64,000 nucleotides of DNA from contig CM046299.1 in NCBI GenBank assembly GCA_025267735.1, positions 11,678,232 through 11,742,231 of the forward strand. Reading direction: 5' to 3'. Within the stretch, counting starts at the first letter, position 1. Each line of letters opens with the position of its first letter. A program made the position numbers and the translations under genes. This DNA comes from Mactra quadrangularis. Lineage: Eukaryota > Mollusca > Bivalvia > Venerida > Mactridae. A model generated the notes under the pieces. The model did not search any database and was not told the DNA's origin. It worked only from the letters and a program-made list of their open reading frames with translations. Shown piece after piece: positions 36,114 through 47,500 of the stretch.

Positions 36114-36547
36114 AAACTAAAAGGGTTTTGGGTTTTTATAGGATAGTGTGGTTTTTACAGGTTTGTTCTGTAAATCGTGCTTCTCTAATTGCCAATTGAT
36201 GATAATTTTATTGTTTTCTACAGCCTACTTTTAAAACGTAATTAAACTGAGGAAGCCAGGCCCCTTCCCCATATACTGAAAACTGTCCTGATGTAGAACT
36301 TTTCAACAATTAGATTTTAACACTAGTTATAGTAAGCATCTATCACAGACAAATGGATGGCCCTACGCTACAGTGAACTAAGCCACAAATGTATGATTTT
36401 GAGAAAATGGCATTTAAAGAGTTTGCATGTTCCCAAGAGTTAATTCAAATTTCAATATAACGAAATTGTATACATAGTCTAGAACACATTTAAAGCAATG
36501 AAAACAAATAGAGTTAATGAAGAATTCAATTTTAACTTTTTTTAAAA

Positions 36548-36635
36548 CTCAGCTTTTGTGGGGTAGTTCACTATTGCGTGGCTTTGTTTTGTATGTAGAG
36601 AGAAATCATGTTAAAGTGAACTATCCCCACTGATG
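36548..36635. mobile_element. Word-array element, family v, compact copy
   Basis: GTGGGGTAGTTCACTATTGCG and, inverted, GTTAAAGTGAACTATCCCCAC separated by about 30 bp. Same word as at 13163-13530 and 39449-39694. Confidence 0.6.
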
Positions 36636-36794
36636 ATTGTTTTTAAAAGAATGAAGCACAATTAATGCTAAAAATCATTTCAAAACACACTTTTATTTTA
36701 AACTTGATGTTTATGTACATTTACATGGTCTCAATGTCTTACTCATTTTAATTTTGTACAAACATTAAAATGTATTATGAAATGCTTAAAAAGT

Positions 36795-37937
36795 GTTTAT
36801 ATATGTTACAGGCAATTTGTAAATTTAGGCAATTTGTAAAATGCCTGAATTTTTTGGCATTTTCTAAATAGCCTGGCATCTTTAAGCATTTTGTAAAATG
36901 TCTAAAATTCTTTGGCATTTTACAAAATGCCTATAAAATTAGCTCAATATTTTACAAATTGCCAAAATAGTAAATATAGTGTATGGTCTGAAATTTTTGG
37001 ATTCCAATCCTTGTTTGATTAAGGTGATTTGTTCCTTTGTTTACATAAAAATGTCTTTTGGACTCTGGACCACTTTCAGCAGCAAATGACATAGTAACCC
37101 AAAGGCAAAGAAACCTTCAAATAAGAAGGTTAACAAACAAAATGATGTACTTTTGCTGTCACATTTTCAGTTCATTTTGACTCCATCAGCTACAAAATTT
37201 TAGACTTGACAAAATGTATGGTCATTTCGTAGCAATTTGACTCTGTGTATTGCATCTGATATAAATCACAGAAATAATTCATACCAAATGTATACGATTC
37301 ATTATACAAAGAGCCAATGTCTGCATTTTTGGTCAAATGACGACAGATTCAAATGCTAAATAAGTGATAAAGTTTCATAAAGAAGTACGGGTAATGACAA
37401 ATTCATTTTGTGCATCAACAGTGCACAATACATTATATGAGCTCTATGGAATGCCAAAATGTTGTTGTTGTTGTATGTGGCAAGTTGTACAAATTGTATC
37501 TGTTCTTCAACTAATTCTCAACATACAAATGTATTAAATATGACACAGTTTGCCATGATCAATGTCATTTATACATGTAAGACATCAACAGACCTGTTAA
37601 ATTATCAGTTTTTGATAGCAATACAGTATGTGTGGTTTTCTCCAATTATCATGTATGACTTGATTGACATTATTTTCCATACTAGGAATTATAATTTCAA
37701 TCTAAAAATGTTTTGCAATCATTATTTACAAAGCTTTACATTTAAACTAATGTATTTTTTACCCGAAATTTCAGGCAATTTGTAAAAAACGTTCTTAAAT
37801 TTCAGACATTTTGTGAAATGGCTAGATTTTTTAGGCATTTTATAAATTGCCTGACACGTTCAGGCCATTTATAAAATGCCTAAATTTTTAGGCATTTTAA
37901 AAATTGCCTAAATTTACAAATTGCCTATAACATATAC
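36795..37937. mobile_element. Word-array inverted-repeat element, family vi (AGGCAATTTGTAAATTGCC)
   Basis: Terminal inverted repeats of about 150 bp start ATATGTTA(C/T)AGGCAATTTG followed by TAAATTTAGGCAATTT. Both arms consist of repeated palindromic words such as AGGCATTTTATAAATTGCCT in the same order. The ~790-bp interior includes an open 108-codon frame (37459-37785) without recognised motifs. It looks like a non-autonomous DNA transposon. Confidence 0.75.
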
Positions 37938-38295
37938 ATTACATCAATATGTGTCAAATCAAACTTCCCACACCAAAATAACTGATTCTGATAATTGAAC
38001 AAAATAACGCCTAAAAAATGTTAGTCACTGTCTAACGAGACAGAGTCATAATAACATCCAATATGGCATTTTGTTACACATATCTGTTTGATGGCTGCAA
38101 ATGAAACCATCATATATTTTTATAAGGAACATAAAATCGTCACCAAAATTAATATTTTTTAACTCGTCAAAGAATTCAAACCGTGCAGACTACCACTGGG
38201 TGAAAACTTGAAAACACAAAGACAAGTACTGCTTAATAAACATGATAAAAGTTCCTCACATTCCATTGGGCTCAAGTAAACAGTCCTTTCAATAT

Positions 38296-38710
38296 TCAGC
38301 TCCAAAAGCCCTTGTAAAAACTGTGGTAGAAGTATATAGGATTTTTGTTGTGGATCCTCAGATAGGGGACAAATTTAATAATTAAAATGTTTAATCTGGC
38401 ATGTCCCTGTAGACTTTCTAATTCCTTGAAGTCAAGAAAGCCACACCCACTTATGTTTAATACCTTCAGATTATTTAGATTCTTAACAAAGTACAATGAA
38501 CACTGTCTCTAACAAAATATTGTTTTGAAGATTCAATTTTGTAAGATTTTGACATTTTGAAATGTTATTGTTAAATTGAGTAAGTTCGCATTTATCAAAT
38601 GTACCTGGGTGATTTCTATACACCAATTTCTTTAAACCATTGCTGTGTCTTGTAAGGACCATATCAGAGAACTTGTCGAGGCTCTGGCAATATTTGTTTC
38701 TAAGAAAATT
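38296..38710 (-). pseudogene. Leucine-rich-repeat protein fragment, frameshifted
   Basis: Reading the minus strand from about 38710, one frame gives CQSLDKFSDMVLTRHSNGLKK and then ISKCQNLTKLNLQNNILLE before stopping at about 38485. One base out of phase, the next frame gives YFVKNLNNLKVLNISGCGFL and then KELESLQGHARLN. The L-x-x-L-x-L-x-x-N/C spacing is that of leucine-rich repeats, perhaps of the FBXL/ZYG11 kind. The frame break, the lack of a start and the isolated position point to a decayed copy. A sequencing error or a tiny intron at the break is the alternative. No function can be assigned. Confidence 0.45.
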
Positions 38711-38897
38711 TCCTTAAAATTTCATATTTTAATCATGACAACAATGTGAGATCATTCTTCATATGAAATAACTAAACGCATTGACTTCGATAAAAATAAA
38801 TTTGTTCGAAGTTTTACAGGCGCTTTTCCTTTCGTTTTTCTTTAGAAACTACAGGCGAAACTGACGTTATGACGCTGCTTTATAACATGCACATATA

Positions 38898-39265
38898 CAC
38901 TGCCCTCCAAAAGTTTCTTCACAAATTCATAATTTATATTGTACCAAATAGAATTTCAAAATGTTGTAAAAACTTTACTGTTACGTGATTTTCAATTGAG
39001 CTTTTTCTAATCAGAAAATTTGTCTTATGGATATCTCAAACTTGATAACGGTTCACTGAGATACATTGACCATAGTTTTGGAGGCTGATAGATAACTTAG
39101 GCTGCAACTCAAAAAATAGAATGTATCAATAGAAATTCCATTTCCATAGCATGAATAATGGATGAAACCAACAATGATATGATAATACTTCAAACTAGAA
39201 CTGAAAAATTGTAGCAATTTAATTAATTGTACTGTGAAGAAACTTTTGGAGGGAAGTGTATAAAA
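38898..39265. mobile_element. Tc1/mariner-like MITE, family M2, copy 2
   Basis: Left end TACACTGCCCTCCAAAAGTT, right end AACTTTTGGAGGGAAGTGTA, with TA at both borders. The interior is non-coding with inverted sub-arms. It is the best preserved M2 copy. Confidence 0.85.
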
Positions 39266-39448
39266 ATATGTATTGGTTATATAACATGGAAAACAGACAA
39301 TGTCTTTGAACTTGAATTACATGTACATGTAATTAAAATACCAAATGTATAGAACTAATTGGAAATTTGATAGATTTTATAGATATTTAACTGAAATGCT
39401 ATAAATACCGAACGACAATAATGCATTTAATTGTTAAAACTAAGATCT

Positions 39449-39694
39449 TTGGGGTTAGTTCACTTTTGCATAATCACTGGAATGTACTAACCAGCTTAGT
39501 TCACTATAGCGTGAAATAGGCTATATTAAATATAGGTGTGGGTTAGTACACCCTATAAATAACTTTTGATCTAAGAATGCTATCTGAAGTCTACTAGACC
39601 AAATGAAAGCTCATGGTTTGAAGAACACAAAGGGACAGATAACTCAATTTTGACCAACTTGTGGGTTAGTTCACTTTAGCGTAGGACCATCCAA
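39449..39694 (+). mobile_element. Word-array element, family v, copy 2
   Basis: GGGGTTAGTTCACTTTTGCA, CTTAGTTCACTATAGCGTG, GTGGGTTAGTACACC and GTGGGTTAGTTCACTTTAGC. The stretch GGGACAGATAACTCAATTTT before the last word matches 13163-13530. Here most words point the same way. Confidence 0.65.
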
Positions 39695-40279
39695 ATAAAC
39701 TAATTACTATTTTATTCTAATAAGTAAACAAATTTGAGAGGAAAGGGAGACAATTGGATTGTAATTATATGTATTACTAAAAAAGAAACCAATTTCCAAA
39801 GGGAGCTGCCATTTTGAAAAACAGAGGGATTCTGACTGATATGGCGAGGAGTGGTGCAATTTGCTACTTTGTTGCAGACCGTTCTTTATTAAATCACTAC
39901 GTATGGATACATAAGGCTAGCGTTGCAGAACAGGCTCAATGTACCAAGTTTATTACTTTAACCGAATACAAGTAATGATCCAGAATTAACCAGACTGGTA
40001 ACCTTGAGTCAACAATTTTTACCAAATATAAATAATTTATGCGTCAAAAGAAAGAGCAATCATTTTCAATTTAATACTCAAAATACAAAACAGAAATTTT
40101 TGTGCCGAGGATTCGAAGCAAATGATCAATGATTTATAGTGAATCAATTCAGAATGGGACAAAGAAGGTAGAGGTTATCTAATGTGCTTCATGGTGTCAA
40201 TCTAGTATTTATCTAGAAAGAGAAATTGATGAGAAGCAAGATCTGGTTACCTTATATGTGACTGCTATAGATTACATTA
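39695..40279. other. Non-coding sequence
   Basis: No gene or repeat recognised. Confidence 0.4.
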
Positions 40280-40500
40280 GTCCCAAAGGGGTACTGGTTC
40301 GAATTCCACCTGGGGAGGTTATACCCTTCCATAAAAATTTGCCAATATTAAATATCAATTTTCTTTCATTAACAATATGGTATATGGAGAAGTTTCCGGG
40401 CTTGTTGAAGGGTACTGGTTACAGCAAAGGGTCATAGAAAGCTAGGTTATGTGCCCTGGACACTGTAAAATAACCTAAAACATGTGAAAAAAGGGCTGCT
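40280..40500 (+). mobile_element. tRNA-derived SINE, family A, plus-strand copy
   Basis: Begins near the B box (GGTTCGAATTCCACCTGGGG), continues with GAGGTTATACCCTTCCATAA and the body with AAAGCTAGGTTATG, and ends near CCTAAAACATGTG. The A-box half of the head is degraded. Confidence 0.8.
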
Positions 40501-41367
40501 GCGAGTATCCAAGTACTTAGGTATTTGCAATCCCGACCAGAAAATTGAGTACAAAAATATTTGTCACATCGGAAATCGTCTGAACACGATCTATTTTTGG
40601 AAATGGTGAAAGAACATTTTCAGCTTAATTACCACTGAAAACGAGCCGCACTACTTATGAAAATTAATTTTATTTAGTTAATTTTATTCAAAATTTTAAT
40701 AGATACACATTTAAGCAAAAATGTTTTCACTGAAAATGCCTGGTGATAGAAATGTTAGGGAGTTTATGGTTTTCGATACAGTAAAAGTTTAGAACTGTAA
40801 TTCTTAACTTTTTTCATCATATGAGTTCCTGTATATGCTTCTCTATTAACAGGTGATTCATGGTTCGATTGGTGAATCGATCAGATCGGAACGGATCGCC
40901 ACTATCTCAATGATCCACAGTCCTAGTTATACATTTAAATAAAGTATGTAAGTAAACAGTTAACGTACCATGCAAGCCATGTCTATCACTTCTCTATCAT
41001 CATTTAGATGATCTATCAGTTGTGTCACAATGTCACAAAACTCACATTACCACTATTGTTGCCATGGAAACAAATCTATGATTCTACTCAGGATGAAACA
41101 CAATCTGCAATGACACAATATTTTGTGGTCATTTATCTGAAATACTCTTGTTGTGAACTTTTCAAACAAATACAATTATATAATTCATAGAGGCACAGGG
41201 CCATTTCAAGAGGGGTTGTTAGTAGGGGCCCAGGTTGGGTTGAGTGGATCTAACTGCTTGAGTGTTAATCTAGCTGTAGACAACAATACAGCAATAAGAT
41301 CAATTTAATTGCTGTTTCTGCTGTTACTGTTGTCACTGTTACCTATACATTCATTATTATAGTACAA
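40501..41367. other. Non-coding sequence
   Basis: The 60-codon frame at 41008-41190 has no recognisable features. No gene seen. Confidence 0.4.
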
Positions 41368-41552
41368 CCAAGGTCGGTAGCACAGTAGGTAGCATGCCTG
41401 GCCTGGATTTTGAATCTAGTGTCCGAAGAGGGTACCGGTTCAAATCACACCCCGTGATGTTAAACCCTTCCATGAAAATTTGACAATTATGTCAATTTTC
41501 TCCATTGATAAGGTATATGGAGAAGATTCCAGCCTAGTGGAAGGGTAGGTGA
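41368..41552 (+). mobile_element. SINE family A, 5' half (split by a transposon)
   Basis: tRNA-like head (GGTCGGTAGCACAGTAGGTA; B box GGTTCAAATCACACC) and the first part of the body up to GGGTAGGTGA. The missing 3' half resumes at 45389 after a 3.8-kb insertion. Confidence 0.85.
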
Positions 41553-41810
41553 GGCCATCATTAAAAAATTGTTTGTTTGTACTGCTCCGACCCTGAATTT
41601 CTGAGGTGGGTAGGTAGGTAGGTATTTTTTTTTTTTTGCCATTGGGTGTTGAATTTTTCAGTGAATACCGGGATATTTAGAACTTTGTATATTTTGCTAT
41701 GCATTTTTTTAATATAGAATAAAATGAGAAAACTTATGTTTCTTTTGTTGTTTTTGTATTTTAATAACTTCAGAATTATTCTATTTTACTAACCTGTCAT
41801 AGATAGGTCA

Positions 41811-42034
41811 TCAATATTTAATATAGGTTTGTGGTTCAGTGGTTCGAAAGAAGCTAAAAATCTTATTGACCACAATTTTTGCACATTTCTCAAAGTTTTC
41901 AACAACATCCTTAGGGACGTCTTTATCGGCAGTAATTATATCAAAAACATCAAACAATGTGTCCGAACACTTATACTGCCTAATTCTATTTTTCAACACA
42001 CAGAATGTCTCTGTCTTAATATGATTATTACTGG
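41811..42034 (-). other. Unassigned ORF fragment inside the TIR element
   Basis: A minus-strand open stretch of about 73 codons ends in FSFFRTTEPQTYIKY and a stop at 41811. Its composition (Asp/Lys/Val-rich, CSDTLFDVFDIITADKD) looks more protein-like than neighbouring frames. There is no ATG; an AG acceptor-like CCCAG lies just upstream at about 42030-42034, next to the 12-bp direct repeat of the nested element. It could be a last exon of a captured gene or of the element's own protein, or chance. I do not recognise it. Confidence 0.3.
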
Positions 42035-42046
42035 GTTCTCACTGGC

Positions 42047-43748
42047 TTACAGTCATTTCTCCACTAAGTCATTTCTCCCCTGGTCATTTCTCCACTTTCT
42101 ACCCTGGTCATTTCTCCACTTTTTATATATAAGGTAAATGTATGTTATTAAGTTATGTAGATGGTAATTTCGTGAATAATGTTTATTTTTGAACTTACAT
42201 ATTACAAAGTAGAATGTTTATTTAGTATATTATGATAATTAATTGTATTATTTTAATAAAATTAATTTATATGCAAATGTAAGTTAAATTGCAATTATGT
42301 ATGTTATTTAGTATATTTCTTATGATACAATTTTGGTACTGACTAAAAATAAAATATCTAAAATATAAAAAAGAAATGGTAATGAAATAATCTTACCGTC
42401 AAAGAACAGCAAACATTCCAATCAAAAAAAAAATTAAACAGCTAAATACATTCAAATATTCATAAAATTACAATTACATTTATTAATGTTATACTTAAAA
42501 AAATGATATAGTATCAATGCAAATGAATTAACTGAATAAATCACTTCACAAGAAATTGCTGGGATTATTTCACTATGAACTATGGAAAACGTATTAATTA
42601 CTATTGTTAATTGATTAAAAAATAAGAGGAAACATTTTCACTTAAAATATATAATTTGATTAAACACATCACATTCAATAACACTTCATAATGATAAACC
42701 AATTAAACAAAAAATATTGATATAAAAACATGCTTAAATTGATAAATAGTTTCAGTTTCAGTTTCAATTTCAACTATAATATAAATATGCTAAAAATTAT
42801 ATCAGTTTGTACTTTTAATTGATATAATGTCTCATTATAACAATCCAATAATAAAAGTCCCATGCCATTTTTGACTCGGGTGGACAAAAAGTCCCATGTA
42901 GTTTTGCCACCCTGGACAAAAGGTCCCATCTCAGTTTGTCAGGGGTGGACAAAAAGTCCCATCTCATCTCTGTTTGGTTCCATATTTTATATGGCTTAAA
43001 CAAATTATGATTTGTACTCAATGACCACACTATACTTGTTTAACTTTTTTATTATGCAAATTAAATCAATTAAATGTTGCAGTCAAACTGATCACAATAG
43101 GCCTAACTATTGAAAATGTTATTGTTTGTCACAACATACGAAAAGAACAAAGCTAGATGAAAATCAATTAAGATCCATTCAACAAGATAAGTAGTAATTA
43201 CTAGGAATTGGCAATCAGTTATGCTTATTATGAATTAAATAAATTTATCAGCTTTAAAAAATCATCTGAAGCCATCTGGATAAGATATAAGTTGTTTTTA
43301 CAACAATTAGAATTAATTGAAATATGGAGACAGTCACCTATCACTGGGACAAAATATAACAATAAAAATGTTTAATTTTAACAGTTTGCATTAAATGATA
43401 ATATATTCTATTGATCTACTAGCAATGGGACTAAAACGAATGAGGACCTCATCATCATATTGAAATGGTACCAGTTGTCCAGCCTGCAAAATTGACATGG
43501 GACTTTTTGTCCATCCCTGTCTAACTTAGATGGGACTTTTTGTCCAGGGTGGCAAAACAACATGGGACTTTTTGTCCACCCCTGTCAAAAATGACATGGA
43601 CTTTTTGTCCGTGGGACCTTTTGTCCAATAACCACCAATAAACCTATTATATATAAAAGTGGAGAAATGACCTGAGTGGAGAAATGACTACTAAAAGGGG
43701 AGAAATGACCAGGGGAGAGATGACTTAGTAGAGAAATGACCTGTTCCC
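42047..43748. mobile_element. Word-array inverted-repeat element, family ii (GGTCATTTCTCC)
   Basis: The left arm (42047-42131) reads CAGTCATTTCTCCACTAAGT followed by three more TCATTTCTCC words and a TATATATAAGG end. The right arm (43648-43748) is its colinear reverse complement with GGAGAAATGAC words. The 12-bp direct repeat GTTCTCACTGGC lies immediately outside both ends (42035-42046 and 43749-43760), which supports transposition. The interior has no transposase. A second word-array element (family i) is nested within. Confidence 0.8.
42838..43640. mobile_element. Word-array inverted-repeat element, family i (GGACTTTTTGTCC)
   Basis: The left arm (42841-42975) has about four words of the form GGACAAAAAGTCCCAT, separated by GTAGTTTTGCCACCC and similar. 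The right arm (43472-43635) has about five copies of ATGGGACTTTTTGTCC with the same spacers (GGGTGGCAAAACAACATG) in inverted order. Each word is itself a GGAC...GTCC palindrome. The interior of about 500 bp is AT-rich and non-coding. A solitary arm fragment lies at 58452-58516 inside the KMT2 gene. Confidence 0.8.
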
Positions 43749-45388
43749 GTTCTCACTGGCCAATTTTATTTATCCACCACTGGGGAGGGTCGAAAAAATT
43801 TGATTTCTAATTCTTTAATACTCATTTTGCAAGGTATTTAGAGCTGAAATAAATATAAATATTTACTGCATTGTAGCATATACAAATGACAAATTCTTTC
43901 CAACACTTTTATAAAATATATTGCCCATGGATGAATAGTTTATTTCTTTTTACCTACATGTGTATGACTTAACTCATAATCTAAATAAAAAATATTTTCA
44001 AACAACAATAATTCCAATTACAATGACCATTTCTTAATATGAAAGAGTGCATCAATTACTTGGTTTTGACATAATAAAGAACAAGTTAAGGTTTAACTTA
44101 GACAATAAAAATAAGTATCAGCAAATGTAGATCTATATGACCTGCTTAATTTAATTTTCCTTCAAAATACTTTCTTTTCGCTCTGGCATGATTTTAAATA
44201 ATACACATCTCATTAAATTAAATTAATTTTTCAACAACTCTAGATCTATAATTATAACCTTCACAGGTTCGTTTTTATTTTAAAATAAAATTATTTCTTA
44301 GTCTTAAATCTATTAGTGAAAATATACAATTATCTTTGGACATTTCAGAGACGTCATTTCCGATTAAAATAAAATCTTAACTGAGCAAAATTCGGCCTTT
44401 AACCAACCACACTTTTCCCGATTTTAACGGTTAAGAAAAACAAAGAGGATTTTCCCGAAAATAAACGTAAATAACCGTCAAAGCGAACAATTAAGTTACA
44501 ATTTATCTCTAAATTCCTTCATTGTGACTTATTTAATTTTTGTATCATATGGAACGAAATGGCATTGAACCATTTCGGCGTAATAACATTCATTTTCGCG
44601 ACCCACGCTAGATCGCAATTTCATATGAAACGTCTTTTGCAGATAAAAAGCTTATTGTTTTCAATGTTTTCATCCTGATTCAACAAACGATGCCTAAGGA
44701 AACAACTACGTGAAAAGATAATTTGTTTTTCGCGCACGCGGTGTTTAAAATAATCCCCCGATATTGATGATCGTATGAAAATAAGTTGACTGGTTATTCC
44801 TCGGTTGTCCCTATATCAAAATACTCTCTATATAAACCAGTCTTAGGTATATATGAATGTTATCGAGCGTGTTAAGTAAATCGACGACTCCCTTATCGAT
44901 TTTCTGACACCATTTGTCGGCGAGTTAATCTCCCAGCGTGTGACCGACAATAAGGTCTAATTGACATGTGTTCTCGCGTAATTGACATGTATAATTGCCG
45001 CGGACAGTCTTACTTAGCACATTTCTTATCTGGATTAACAATCGTAGGTCAATTAGGGTACTATATTTTTGTCTCATATGAAAAAATATGCTTATTTTTT
45101 TTTTTTAAAAATCGCCATTTGCCGAATCGGCGAATTGCCGCGGAAACCCTTATTATTAACGATGTTAATTGTGACAGAAAATACGACCTCTTTCTTGGAT
45201 GCTGCGTAATGCGGAAAGCTTAAAAAACGAAAAGAAATAGACAGTGGAAAGTACAGTTTCTACAGAACGATCGTAAAAAAGATTTAAGAAAAAAATTGTC
45301 AGCTGAATGACTCGAAAAAATTTTTGAGTCGGGGCCTTTTTGACGGGTCGGTCGAGCAGTACAAACAAACTTATTTTTAATTTAGGCC

Positions 45389-45484
45389 TGATTGCAAGTT
45401 TTAGACAAGGGTCCAGGAAAGCTAGGTTAGGTGTGCTGGGAGCAGTAAAATGATCTAAAAAATTGTGTTGACACAGCGTTAAAT
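45389..45484 (+). mobile_element. SINE family A, 3' half
   Basis: Continues the SINE begun at 41368: TTTTAGACAAGGGTCCAGG, AAAGCTAGGTTAGGTGTGC, and TTGTGTTGACACAGCGTTAAA. Its A-rich tail is replaced by the element starting at 45490. Confidence 0.85.
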
Positions 45485-46099
45485 GGGTGCAAGACATTTC
45501 GACCCCAAGACATTTCAACCCGAGCCTTTTATGGAGACATTTCCACCCCACGACGTTTCGACCCCAGAGTTGAGACGTTTCGACCCCAGTCTATAGATAA
45601 TATTATAAATGATAAATAAGGTTATATACGAAATAAATTATGAATCGTTATATTATTGAAATTATGGCATTACATCATTTTATTTTATTTTGCAGGGTTT
45701 GTGATCGACATGCAGCATGATGTTGTAGATGTATTTCAATCCAAGAGCATAAATATGTATTTAAGTGTAAACTTATAAACACTTAAAAGTTTGAAAATCA
45801 ATAAAATTGAATTTATACATCTAGATCTAGAACTTTATATTATCATTATTTTACATAAATGATAAATTATTGAAGTTGATGAATCAATATGTTGCTTGTT
45901 GATATGTTAAATATTAATAGTATGTACTCTCATGAGTATTTAAACATATAATAAAATTATGAATTTACACAATATCAGGTTTGTTGTTTATTATTATTCA
46001 AGTTCTTAAAATATTAATCTGTGTGTTCTAATAAGTTATGTTTTTGGTGCAGCAGATCACTCTCTTCCGTTTTCATACGTCTGTTTTCTTCCTAATAAA

Positions 46100-47500
46100 T
46101 TGTTATGGTTTTTTTTCATTTTAAAATCTTCTAAAAAACATGGTCTCCCCTTGGAACTCAAAAATTACCGACCCGTGTCAAACTTGTCATTTTTGTCAAA
46201 GATTCTAGAAAAAGCTGCTTTGAATCAAATTGTTGAATATATAGAATCAAATAGCCTTCTTCCATCATACCAGAGTGCATATCGGAAAAATCATGGAGTA
46301 GAAACAGCTTTAATCAAAATGCATAGTGATCTGCTGGATGCTATTGATAAGAATCAAGTTACCATTGTAGTAATGATCGATCTTAGTGCTGCTTTTGACA
46401 CTGTGGATATTCCCATTGTGCTTCAAATTTTGAAACAGGATTTAGGAATTATTGACATTCCCCTAATTTGGGTCAAATCTTATCTGACTAATAGAACCAT
46501 GAAAGTTATTGTCAACAATACATCCTCAAAGACTGGTTATTTGAATTTCGGAGTTCCTCAAGGTTCATGTGCTGGGCCTGTTTTGTTTACTATGTATATT
46601 GCCGCCTTGAACAAAGTTGTACAAAAATACCCCACTGTTTTATATGGCTATGCAGATGATCATAAAGTGGCATTTAGGTTTCGCCCAGGAAATTCTGCTG
46701 ACGAAGAACAAGTTTTACACCATCTGAATTCTTGTCTTACAGATATAATTGCATGGATGACAAAATACAAGTTAAAAATGAATAATTCAAAAACTGAAAT
46801 AATTGTCTATGGCACTAAACAACAACTGGCAAAAGTAAACATATCAAGTGTTGTGGTTGGTGGAACTACAGTTAAGTGTGTTGAAAACGTAAGAGATCTT
46901 GGTGTTTTGATGGAAAATACTCTTAGTTTTGATAGTCACATCAGAAAGAAATGTCAAATTGCTCATGTACAACTACGTAACCTCAGAGGAATTCGCAAAC
47001 ATCTTTCACAAAAGTCAACAGAAACATTAGTTCATGGTTTAATTCACTCCCATTTAGATTTCTGCAATGGTTTGCTAACAGATATTCCATCATATCAAAT
47101 AGACAGATTACAGAAAGTTCAAAATCATGCAGCTAGATTAGTAACTAATTCTTCATTTGACATTTCAAGTCTCAAAATCTTAAAAACTCTTCATTGGTTG
47201 CCTGTTAAAGCAAGAATAATGTTTAAAGTTTTAGTACTTGTCTACAGAGTTATCAACAAAACTGCGCCTGTTTACTTAACAGAGCTTCTCAGTTATTCAA
47301 ACAGCACATACAACTTAAGATCCTCTGGTAGTACTCAGCTAGCTGTTCCAAGAAATAGGACCAAGATAGCTGATAGGTCATTTCGTGTTGTTGGCCCAAA
47401 ATGGTGGAACACTCTCCCACATGAACTAAAATCCATATCAACAGAAGATAAATTCAGAAAAGATCTTAAAACTTATTTATTCTCTAAATTCCATAAATAA
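46100..47500 (+). CDS. Reverse transcriptase of a 5'-truncated CR1/L2-like LINE
   Basis: An uninterrupted 466-codon frame encodes most of a non-LTR reverse transcriptase, the enzyme that copies LINE RNA into DNA at the insertion site. Visible motifs: NYRPVSNLS (about 22-30), DLSAAFDTVD with the first catalytic Asp (about 94-103), GVPQGSCAGP (151-160), YGYADD with the catalytic Asp pair (182-187), then thumb and C-terminal words NLRSSG, RSFRVVGPKWWNTLP and a Lys/Phe-rich end, as in CR1/L2/Rex-type elements. The apurinic endonuclease and the start of RT are missing; similarity seems to begin near residue 10, so the ATG is inherited from flanking DNA. Absence of stops or frameshifts implies a recent insertion. 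The 3' region to about 47625 has TGTGAAGCGCAATCG and GCGCTATATAAATGGAC, a usual LINE terminus. Confidence 0.85.
   Translation: MLWFFFILKSSKKHGLPLELKNYRPVSNLSFLSKILEKAALNQIVEYIESNSLLPSYQSAYRKNHGVETALIKMHSDLLDAIDKNQVTIVVMIDLSAAFDTVDIPIVLQILKQDLGIIDIPLIWVKSYLTNRTMKVIVNNTSSKTGYLNFGVPQGSCAGPVLFTMYIAALNKVVQKYPTVLYGYADDHKVAFRFRPGNSADEEQVLHHLNSCLTDIIAWMTKYKLKMNNSKTEIIVYGTKQQLAKVNISSVVVGGTTVKCVENVRDLGVLMENTLSFDSHIRKKCQIAHVQLRNLRGIRKHLSQKSTETLVHGLIHSHLDFCNGLLTDIPSYQIDRLQKVQNHAARLVTNSSFDISSLKILKTLHWLPVKARIMFKVLVLVYRVINKTAPVYLTELLSYSNSTYNLRSSGSTQLAVPRNRTKIADRSFRVVGPKWWNTLPHELKSISTEDKFRKDLKTYLFSKFHK

Larger units (their letters stand above)
41553..45388. mobile_element. 3.8-kb TIR element, PIF/Harbinger-like, inserted in a SINE
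   Basis: Termini are GGCCATCATTAAAAAATTG at the left and the inverse of GGCCTAAATTAAAAATAAG at the right. They continue into a shared GTTTGTTTGTACTGCTC and CGACCC, about 45 bp of inverted repeat. The direct repeat TGA (41550-41552 and 45389-45391) flanks it, and the SINE reads through when the element is removed. GG(G)CC-type ends with a 3-bp duplication fit PIF/Harbinger, though that group usually duplicates TWA. No transposase frame is present, so it is non-autonomous. Two further elements (42047-43748, 42838-43640) are nested inside, and a (GTAG)n plus T run lies at 41605-41637. Confidence 0.75.

Noticed and set aside
37459..37785. 108-codon plus frame inside element vi considered as its transposase
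   Set aside because: It has no DDE/D or other catalytic motif, its composition follows AT-rich DNA, and it runs into the right inverted arm.
44560..44990. CpG-containing stretch considered as a promoter
   Set aside because: It lies inside the GGCC transposon, has no TATA/initiator arrangement I can defend and no downstream gene.
45165..45551. 128-codon minus frame spanning the right end of the GGCC element and a SINE
   Set aside because: It crosses an insertion boundary and the arm of element iii, so it cannot be an ancestral coding sequence.
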